Assembly: GCF_017916325.1 (NCBI RefSeq)
Contig: NC_090171.1
Location: forward strand, 2,455,001-2,507,500
Length of the DNA stretch: 52,500 nucleotides
Direction: 5' to 3'
DNA from: Leishmania martiniquensis
Taxonomy: Eukaryota; Euglenozoa; Kinetoplastea; Trypanosomatida; Trypanosomatidae
Positions within the stretch are counted from its first letter, which is position 1. The number at the start of each line of letters is the position of its first letter. A program made the translations under genes and the position numbers. The notes beneath the pieces are model-generated. The model saw nothing but the letters and a program-made list of their open reading frames with translations. It searched no databases and was not told the DNA's origin. Shown piece after piece: positions 46,338 to 52,500 of the stretch.

Positions 46338-47120
46338 TTAGACGAGCAGCACAGCATTGATGCAGCCGTCGTTCTCTGGGTTGTTCGTCACCTGCGCGTA
46401 CTTGCCCCAGACTACTTTGCCAGACGGCGTCACCAGACCTAACTCAGACACGTTCACCTCAATCACGGAGCCCTTCGTAATGACGCCAAGGCCGGTGTAC
46501 ATCTTCCCTTGCGGGTTCTTCTTGACGGAGATGATTGGGAGGTAGAAGGTTGCCTTCAGCTCCGGGTGGGTGACGTGGGCCTTTTTGAAGCGCAGCGCCA
46601 TTGGCCGGATGAAGCGCTCCATCTTTGGCATGCGGCGGGTGAAGGTCTCGCCAACAAACGTCACCTTGTTCACCAAGCGCTTCCAAGACTTCTTTCCACG
46701 CTTGCCAGATGTAACAGCCTTGAGCATCTCATCCTCCGACACCGTCTTCACCTTCTCGATCGGTACGGCCCACTTGCCAGCCTTTTCCTTCCTCTTCTGC
46801 TTCAGTGAGTTTGACAGCACCTTGGCGCGGTCTGCTTCGCTACGGTCCATCAGGAAACTGGGCAGGGCATTCTTGGGCCCCTTCTCTTTCACCCGCTCCG
46901 TCGTCTGCTTCTCCTCATGCTCGCGGATCTTCTTTCGAATCTCCGCCTTCTCTGCGTACCGTGCCTTCTGCGCCAGCTTCGCCTTTATACCTCGCACCCG
47001 CTTCAGGTAGTTGGCGTCCGTGTGCGCCTTGCGGGCTTCGCGCTTGCGAGTGCGCTCGACATGATCAAGACGGCGGCCGTAGCGCTTCTGCGCTTGCTCG
47101 ATGTACTCATTCTGCGGCAT
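46338..47120 (-). CDS. NSA2: Ribosome biogenesis protein NSA2
   Basis: 260 residues, TAA stop, the usual NSA2 length. NSA2 is an essential nuclear factor needed to process 27S pre-rRNA in pre-60S particles. It starts [20 protein letters not shown], the near-invariant family N-terminus. A very basic helical half follows ([28 protein letters not shown]). The C-terminal S8e-like beta barrel contains [39 protein letters not shown] and [20 protein letters not shown], ending INAVLLV. Codon choice is GC-rich. An AG acceptor lies about 13 nt upstream (47133-47134). Identification is close to certain. Confidence 0.97.
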   Translation of the reverse strand: MPQNEYIEQAQKRYGRRLDHVERTRKREARKAHTDANYLKRVRGIKAKLAQKARYAEKAEIRKKIREHEEKQTTERVKEKGPKNALPSFLMDRSEADRAKVLSNSLKQKRKEKAGKWAVPIEKVKTVSEDEMLKAVTSGKRGKKSWKRLVNKVTFVGETFTRRMPKMERFIRPMALRFKKAHVTHPELKATFYLPIISVKKNPQGKMYTGLGVITKGSVIEVNVSELGLVTPSGKVVWGKYAQVTNNPENDGCINAVLLV

Positions 47121-47132
47121 GGTGGCACGTTG

Positions 47133-47165
47133 CTACGAGGATGCGACACGGGAGAAAGGAGAGAG
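47133..47165 (-). promoter_or_regulatory. Spliced-leader acceptor for NSA2
   Basis: Minus strand: TCTCTCTCTCCTTTCTCCCG, then TCGTAG. The AG is at plus 47133-47134, leaving a 12-nt 5' UTR. It is the first AG after the tract. Confidence 0.55.
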
Positions 47166-47858
47166 AGACGGTTGGGCGGAGTGTGCCGCGGAGATCAGGA
47201 AAAGGGGAACGAAGGGATATATTCGAAAGCGTGCAAAACAGTCACCACCACACTAAAAAATATATATCAGCGACAGAGCGAAGAAGTGAATGCGCAGTAA
47301 CACGTGTTGCGTAAGCGGGGACGTTGGGCTGGCTGTCAGTGATAAGACACCTTCACACGAATGATCGTACAGTATCACAAGTACGTAGTTGCTGAGTGTG
47401 TGTGTGCGTGTGTGTATTCGTGGAGGAGGAGGAGGGGAGAGGAAGGGGTGCCAGAGAGCAGATGGACAACATGGAAACAGATGAAGAGAAGCGTGGAAAT
47501 AGGCGTGTGCGATGACTCGATGAAGGAAAGGGAAGCACGGCTGGTTTCGCTTTGACCTCCGTGCCAACGTCTTCTGTTACGACGCAGCCCGCCATTACCA
47601 CCGCCCCCACCACTCCTATCAGCAGCGTTTTTGCCCGTCACGTCTGATTGTGCGTTTTATGTGAGCTTGTTTCTTTCAAACGGATAGCAGCACGCGCGAC
47701 ATGTGAGGGGGGAGGGGCAGCGCCTGTGCGGCGACGCCATGCTATTCTTCGCAACATACGGCCCATTTTTGCCCGCGTTTAGTGTCCTGTGGAGCCCGAG
47801 CGCTGGAGTGCCGCTTTCCGCTCCTCAGCCATATCTGTAGTTGGCTTGCTTCGCTCGG
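47166..47858. other. Spacer upstream of NSA2
   Basis: Nothing recognised except a GT run (about 47396-47415) and GA/GGA-rich sequence. Frames are short and on both strands. Confidence 0.45.
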
Positions 47859-48311
47859 TCATGATGGGGAAAAGAACAAAACTTCGGTGAACTCGCGCAC
47901 CATCGCGTCCATCAGGTGCCGCTCATGCTTGGGTAGGCGAGTGAGGCTGAAGGTCGGGTACGCGGCGCAGGGGGGGGCCGTACCGGCAGTCGCCGAGGTA
48001 GAGGCTTTCACCAATGGATAGGAAGCGTCGGAGGCGATGGTGAACGCCTCCTGCAAACGCGACGACGGTGTGGTGCGCGCCAGATCATCATCGCGGTTAC
48101 GGTTTCGCTTTACAATGCGGAGACGATCCTCCACGCTGTGGATACCGGTGAGCGGGCCACTGCCGGGAACGATAGGGGCGCTGGTGCTGGGTTGAAGTGG
48201 CACCACCCCGGCCACTGGAGCCGAGCTCGGTCGCTCATAGGACGGAGAGCCATCGAGGCGTGGGCTTAGTCCACCACTGCTTGAACGGCTTCTACGCGGC
48301 CGGAAAAGCAT
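47859..48311 (-). CDS. Small protein of unknown function
   Basis: 150 residues from ATG at 48311 to TGA. I do not recognise it. The first half is Ser/Pro/Arg-rich and probably disordered (RPRRSRSSSGGLSPRLDGSP). A more conserved-looking part follows, with IHSVEDRLRIVKRNRNRDDD and SRLQEAFTIASDASYPLVKA. The C-terminal helix (LPKHERHLMDAMVREFTEVL) looks genuine. A good acceptor lies upstream (AG at 48357-48358). However, the mRNA would then contain an earlier ATG opening a 17-codon frame that overlaps the main ATG. The true start may be internal, or the upstream frame may limit translation. Confidence 0.55.
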   Translation of the reverse strand: MLFRPRRSRSSSGGLSPRLDGSPSYERPSSAPVAGVVPLQPSTSAPIVPGSGPLTGIHSVEDRLRIVKRNRNRDDDLARTTPSSRLQEAFTIASDASYPLVKASTSATAGTAPPCAAYPTFSLTRLPKHERHLMDAMVREFTEVLFFSPS

Positions 48312-48356
48312 TGCAGAGGCGCCGTCGCATAAGCGTCCTGCTCATGTGACGGTGCC

Positions 48357-48390
48357 CTGAAGCGTTTGCGTGTGCGTGAGAAAAAAAAGA
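48357..48390 (-). promoter_or_regulatory. Spliced-leader acceptor upstream of the small gene
   Basis: Minus strand: CTCTCCTCCTCTTTTTTTTC, then ACGCTTCAG, with the AG at plus 48357-48358. It is the first AG after the tract and gives a 5' UTR of about 45 nt containing an upstream ATG. Confidence 0.5.
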
Positions 48391-48507
48391 GGAGGAGAGC
48401 GCGGATCAATATTCAGCGCCGCGTTCCGATTCCGACAGAGTGCTGCGCCAACACTCACTCGATGGAGACAGTCGCAACAGTGGATTGTCTAGCGATGCCC
48501 AAAGGAT

Positions 48508-48864
48508 TCACGCAGGCTCGATGAAGTACCGCACAACCGAAGCGGGTAGGGTCGACAAGAAGGTTTCCTCCGTTTCGCGACTCACTGCACTGAAGCCTAT
48601 GAGGCTCACAGGAAGAGACTCTCTGCGGAGTCTCTACCATGTACGTATGGGGTGAGGTGCAGGTGGGCTTTGATAAACCAATGAAAGGCCGCCTGGGGGC
48701 TGGGGAGGTCGGGGTCGGGCAGGAGGGACGGCGAGAGCGTTAGGGGCAGTGTGAAGGCACCGGGTGGTATCAGTGGAGGTTCGATGAGCGGGGCTGTGAC
48801 AAGTGGCCGGCGAGGGGGTGGGGTGGAGTTGCTGGTGAGTTGAAACACGCTAATTTTCGGTCAT
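48508..48864 (-). pseudogene. Possible frameshifted small gene
   Basis: On the minus strand a frame without ATG (48606-48848) ends in the protein-like AAFHWFIKAHLHLTPYVHGR. It stops at 48606. A second frame picks up with SLPVSLIGFSAVSRETEETF and runs to TGA at 48508-48510. An ATG at 48864 is one base out of frame with the start of the first part. The pieces could be one damaged gene, but the first half is Pro-rich and could be chance. I do not recognise a family. Confidence 0.25.
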
Positions 48865-49262
48865 GGCGGGTGAGAAAGAGAGAGAGAGGCACATGACAGC
48901 CAGTGCACATTGGCTACGTCGGTGCATTCATCATTCCGCTCCCCGATCAGCGCGTGCGGCATAAAGCGCGGTGCGCTCTGTTCTTTTCCAGAAACGATGC
49001 AACGTATCAGAAGGCACACAGGCACGTGAGAGTCCGATTTGAAAGAAAAAGAGCAAAGCGCAGAATATGCTCAGCACAGAAAGCACAGTGAGGGGAGGGA
49101 GGGGGGACGGAGGGAAGAAGGCGGCGCTTTCGCATGGGAAGTCCCCGAGACTCAAGGCGAGCAAGGGATGGTCTCATGCACGCTCGCCTGCATCAATGTT
49201 GCTCGCCAAGCAGTAGTGCTACATGACGGAAGCACCGCCTATCGATTATCGCCACGCGCGCC
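48865..49262. other. Spacer, 3' flank of CCDC81-like gene
   Basis: Plus-strand GA repeats (48871-48890, a pyrimidine tract on the minus strand) and a G-rich stretch (49090-49115). No gene is seen. Confidence 0.45.
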
Positions 49263-50903
49263 TCAATACTCGCGGTACTGCAGCAGACTTCCAATGTGGT
49301 CGCTATCGTGCTGATTCGCATCAAACCGTTTGCGCCCAAAGCGGGGCACATTCTCATGTGCCTGTCCGGGCTTTGCGGACACTATAGTAGCGAAGGGCTC
49401 ACTGGCGTCTATGCTCGCGGTGTGCTTTTTATGTGCTGTCAGCGATGGCCCCGCTACTGCCGTTGATCCGGCCCTCCGTGACGGCGCTTCGTATGGCTGA
49501 GAGTAGATGAGGTCCCGTGCCATACTTGGCTCGTGGTATGCGTGGCGGTGGCTGTGACGACTAAAAGGCTCCTCCTCTCGCAGAATACGTTCCAGTTCCG
49601 CGTCTTTGTGAGCGAGGGGACAGTTCTCTGCTGGCTTGACGGGTTGCTCAGCCGTGTCGGAGTCGTCGACAATTTCTATGACCTCCACCTCAGGCTCTTC
49701 CTTGGCTGCCACGTTGTGGTAGCGTGAGGGTGCCGGAGAGGATGACTGGGGGTGACCCTTCCCGTATGCATGGGGTTGAAGGGGGGCTGCTGCCGGGCAC
49801 CGAGGATCAGAGCTGTCGATGATGTTGTAGATGGACTCCCCTGACGCACTCGGTGGTCGACGGCCGCTACATCGTCGCCCGCCATAGAAGCCAGCCCCCT
49901 TCACATCCTCGGACAGCGGATGCGTCTCGTCGAAGCCGTTGTCACCGACCGCCTCTGGGTCGTTGCCTGTCTTCTCAACGGGATCTGCATCGCCTTCGTA
50001 TCCAACATAGCCTTCAATACGCCGGTTCAAGTCCTCCTGGCGGCGGCGCAGTTCTCGCTCTACGGCTATGGCGGACTGCGCCGCTTTTCTTCGCTGCTCT
50101 TCCTGCTGCGCGATCTCGTCAAAGAGGCGACCACATGGCGCCGCAGCAACAAAAACCGGTCTCTTTGGCTCTACGCCGTCGCTTGCCGTCATGGCCGGGG
50201 TGACGCGCCAACTGGCCCGCGAGAGGCGCGACGTCGACGGACGAGATGAGGCGGCCGAGGTGAGCGCAGATGAGGTCGTCGTGTCTCCCTGCTTCTGCAG
50301 CGCCGCATACCCTTCACGCTGCAATTCGCCAGGCCACTTGCGGCTGTCGGCCTCGTACATCTCGAGGCGCAGCTCTTCGTCCATCTTCAGAACCACCTTC
50401 TGTTTCTTCATTAAAATGGTTGCAACCCCCGGCAGCGACAGCTGGAGCACGCGTCCGCGCGAAAGGCCCTCGCCAATGTACAGAAAGAACTCTTTGAGTG
50501 CGGCAGAGGCAGTCCGCGCAGGCACGCCACACACTGCTACAATGTCCGCCATGCTCACTCGCACATACCCTTCCCCGCTTGGGCGCTCAAGTGGCACTTT
50601 GCTCGTGTCGACGCCGTAACGATTTGCGTAGTTGAGGTTGATGCCAACGCACAGCGTGCGTGCTGTGTAGGCGTGCTGCTGCCGGTCACGCAGCAGCACG
50701 TACTCCTTTGTCCACAGTGCACCGAACGGCGCAATTTGCACTGCGCTGCCGTCGAGAAGCAGGCGACGCGCTACTACCGCCACCGCCACCCACACTTTTT
50801 CCAATTCGCTCAGCAGGAACACACTCTTATCCGATGTGTTTTGCCCTGCGGCACACTCGACGAGTGCCACGTTCGTCGTGATGGCCCCTCGACTACTCAG
50901 CAT
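49263..50903 (-). CDS. CCDC81-type protein with N-terminal HU-like domains
   Basis: 546 residues, TGA stop. CCDC81 proteins carry paired eukaryotic HU-like domains and are mostly linked to centrosomes, basal bodies or flagella. Seen here: FLLSELEKVWVAVAVVARRL followed by LLLDGSAVQIAPFGALWTKE (first HU-like domain, about 22-100); VSMADIVAVCGVPARTASAA, LKEFFLYIGEGLSRGRVLQL and SLPGVATILMKKQKVVLKMD (second, about 135-215). A long, mostly disordered tail follows, with a Ser/Ala/Arg stretch near 230-260, a basic-acidic helix (EEQRRKAAQSAIAVERELRR), an acidic block (EEPEVEVIEIVDDSDTAEQP) and His/Ser/Pro-rich sequence. I used the ATG at 50903 (MLSSRGAITT): the frame extends upstream without convincing protein character. 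No function beyond the family link can be claimed. Confidence 0.75.
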   Translation of the reverse strand: MLSSRGAITTNVALVECAAGQNTSDKSVFLLSELEKVWVAVAVVARRLLLDGSAVQIAPFGALWTKEYVLLRDRQQHAYTARTLCVGINLNYANRYGVDTSKVPLERPSGEGYVRVSMADIVAVCGVPARTASAALKEFFLYIGEGLSRGRVLQLSLPGVATILMKKQKVVLKMDEELRLEMYEADSRKWPGELQREGYAALQKQGDTTTSSALTSAASSRPSTSRLSRASWRVTPAMTASDGVEPKRPVFVAAAPCGRLFDEIAQQEEQRRKAAQSAIAVERELRRRQEDLNRRIEGYVGYEGDADPVEKTGNDPEAVGDNGFDETHPLSEDVKGAGFYGGRRCSGRRPPSASGESIYNIIDSSDPRCPAAAPLQPHAYGKGHPQSSSPAPSRYHNVAAKEEPEVEVIEIVDDSDTAEQPVKPAENCPLAHKDAELERILREEEPFSRHSHRHAYHEPSMARDLIYSQPYEAPSRRAGSTAVAGPSLTAHKKHTASIDASEPFATIVSAKPGQAHENVPRFGRKRFDANQHDSDHIGSLLQYREY

Positions 50904-51717
50904 CTCTCTCTCTCCGGTTTCGTTGTTTCTCTGTGCGGGCGAGTAGGCTTCGCACGCTTGACAGCACGTCTCTGTATTCTCTAATGATACCGCCCCACCC
51001 CGCCGGGTAAGACGGATAATGCTGTGCGCTTGAACAGCTGTTTCGCCTCTCGCGCCTCCCTCTTGCCTCTGCTGATGCGGCGACCCACGCGGCCAACACA
51101 CGCCGCTAAAGTACAGCTCCTTGGGAGAGGGAAATAAAATGCTTGCGAAACAAGGGGAAGGAAGGGGCTGCGGAGGAGTGGGGGTGAGTGCGTCAAGTGA
51201 AGTCTGAGGGCTGGCGCTTGTGCGTTAGTGTCCGTGAACGTGAGCGCTGTATGGCCCACGAGGAAGGTGCTCGCTGAGCTGTCCCCGAAGGAGAACAAAG
51301 GAATCGGGGGCAAGGCAGCAAAAGGGCAAAGGAAATGGGAGCGAGTGGATAGAGAGTGGGTGAGAGGGGCCCAGTGCGCGTATTCAACCGCGGCAGCTGT
51401 GAGCGAGCCGCAGAAGGGCGCTGGATAGCACCGCCCCTCTGTAAGGACGCATGAGTCAGCGGAAACAGTCATCTCGGGACGATGAGCAGAGAGGCTGGTG
51501 CGCCTTGCGCCTCAGAGTGGTTTCGCTCGGTTGTGGCTGGCAGCGGGCACTGATGAAAGGGAATAAGCAGGGACCGAGAGAGGAAGGAGAGGAGAGGGTC
51601 TTGGCGGGTAAGCAGTCGCTCTGTAGCGATCGATGGTGGGGGCAGGGAAGCAAGAGCGAAGGCAGGAGTGAGCTCGGGTGGGTGGGAGGGGGGAGGGGCG
51701 ATACGAGGAGGGTGACA
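50904..51717. other. Spacer upstream of CCDC81-like gene
   Basis: Contains plus-strand purine tracts (51150-51180 and 51570-51600) that are pyrimidine-rich on the minus strand. No gene is seen; the frames on both strands are short or unsupported. Confidence 0.45.
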
Positions 51718-52500
51718 TCATGCGCCGAGCGGATTGGAGGAGTTTGAGTACCGGTGGACACGATCGACTACCGTTGCGGGTTGGCAAGGTGCGAAAGCAG
51801 CGCGCTGCGATGTTGCATTTACCCCTTTGTGCTCCATGTCAGGCCAGGCATCACCTTTCGTAGGCGGTTCTGCCCCCAGCGTGCAGTCAAAGATCCGCTG
51901 CGCCGACCATCGCTTCTCGTCACTATCATCGTCAAAGAGCGATGGCGGCGGCTGCCGGGCGGAGCGGGTGGCCGGCGATCGGCGCAGCGAAGGGGAGATG
52001 CAGACGTCCTCGACCTCTCCACCGTTGCGCTCCTGCGACATATGGCGGCGCAGCGGGGCGGCAGGCACCGTTGTGGTGGTGGAGGCCTCCATCAACGTTT
52101 TGGCGATCCCCGCGATAGCGGCAATGCCCCGCAGCAGTCCGGCACAGAGTTGGGTGCCGTACTGAATAAGCCCGGAGTCGCCGATAGTTTGGACGTGACG
52201 CACGACGACGGAATCGATGGCGGGAGCATAAGTGTCGACGAGGCTTGCAAACAGCCTTTGGTACACTTTCACCGCACCCAGAAAGCGATGGTGTGCCAGG
52301 TAGAGGGCCAGCACGATGCGCGCGCAGAGGTATAGCCAGCGCATCGCAATGAATGAGGAGAGAAACAGCACATCCGCCACCTCTAAAAGCCATGCAAAGA
52401 TGAGCGTCAGCGTCACATTGGTTACCTGCAGCGCATCAGGGTCTGGCGTGTGGCAGAGCTGCGCACCGTAGACGACTGGCTGCACAAAAGACAGGTACCA
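51718..52500 (-). CDS. REEP/TB2/DP1/HVA22-family membrane protein, 5' end outside window
   Basis: Partial: 260 codons to the TGA, with the frame open to the window edge. REEP/HVA22 proteins are hairpin membrane proteins that shape tubular endoplasmic reticulum. Visible support: the membrane hairpin TLIFAWLLEVADVLFLSSFI plus YLCARIVLALYLAHHRFLGA, followed by VYQRLFASLVDTYAPAIDSV. These match the family pattern (hydrophobic W-x-E-x-x-x-D-x-x-x-S, then a Y-x-x-L-x-P-x-x-x-x-D-type end). The C-terminal 100 residues are Ser/Arg/Pro-rich and probably disordered, with an acidic FDDDSDEKRW. No ATG for this frame is seen within the window; GTG at 52485 is not a start. The N-terminus is missing. Confidence 0.75.
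   Translation of the reverse strand, partial: WYLSFVQPVVYGAQLCHTPDPDALQVTNVTLTLIFAWLLEVADVLFLSSFIAMRWLYLCARIVLALYLAHHRFLGAVKVYQRLFASLVDTYAPAIDSVVVRHVQTIGDSGLIQYGTQLCAGLLRGIAAIAGIAKTLMEASTTTTVPAAPLRRHMSQERNGGEVEDVCISPSLRRSPATRSARQPPPSLFDDDSDEKRWSAQRIFDCTLGAEPPTKGDAWPDMEHKGVNATSQRAAFAPCQPATVVDRVHRYSNSSNPLGA

Noticed and set aside
1..52500. CRISPR arrays, insertion sequences, operons with ribosome binding sites
   Set aside because: None seen. The gene style, trans-splice signals and tRNA genes are eukaryotic (kinetoplastid).

Overview
The window looks like a chromosome-internal stretch of a trypanosomatid nuclear genome, most likely Leishmania or a close relative. Every protein gene I can support is intronless and lies on the minus strand. 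Genes are separated by long, GC-rich, microsatellite-laden spacers. Most starts are preceded (minus strand) by a pyrimidine tract and an AG, as expected for spliced-leader trans-splicing of polycistronic RNA. Gene content also fits: a Pex11-family (glycosomal type) membrane protein, PARN, a flagellar protofilament-ribbon protein and a SIDER2-like extinct retroposon. The genus assignment is inference; no species is claimed.

Layout from left to right (transcription runs right to left). 1-6551 has no convincing gene: microsatellites, a SIDER2-like block (about 1516-2800) and one copy of a 254-bp repeat (5227-5480). 6552-7388 is a Pex11-family gene. 9856-22380 is a giant 4174-residue HECT E3 ligase with laminin-G/concanavalin-like and SPRY domains. 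23231-24502 holds three open frames in one and the same reading frame, separated only by single stop codons; the second stop (TAG) is also the first AG after a pyrimidine tract. 25166-25738 is an unknown protein. 25739-31196 is a 5.4-kb gene-less zone with coding-like debris and falling GC content. 31197-32732 is PARN. 33257-35274 is a mixed-strand cluster of four tRNA genes (Cys, Leu, initiator Met, Pro) among long G and C runs. 35531-36325 is a TMA16-like ribosome-biogenesis factor. 36677-36930 is the second copy of the 254-bp repeat. 37505-39307 is a TBC GAP with FG repeats and a zinc-binding tail. 40401-42626 is an EFHC1/Rib72-type DM10 protein. 44046-44975 is methylenetetrahydrofolate reductase. 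46338-47120 is NSA2. 47859-48311 is a small unknown protein. 48508-48864 is a possible frameshifted gene. 49263-50903 is a CCDC81-type HU-domain protein. 51718-52500 is a REEP/TB2/DP1/HVA22 protein cut by the right edge.

The genes do not form a functional operon. They share transcription units but serve ribosome assembly (NSA2, TMA16), RNA decay (PARN), the flagellum and cytoskeleton (EFHC1-like, CCDC81-like), membranes (Pex11, REEP), ubiquitination (HECT) and one-carbon metabolism (MTHFR). The most notable items are the three same-frame ORFs, the 254-bp repeat with one mismatch between two 3' flanks 31 kb apart, the tRNA/G-run/low-GC interval that may divide two transcription units, and the FG-TBC protein, which may act on Ran at the nuclear pore.
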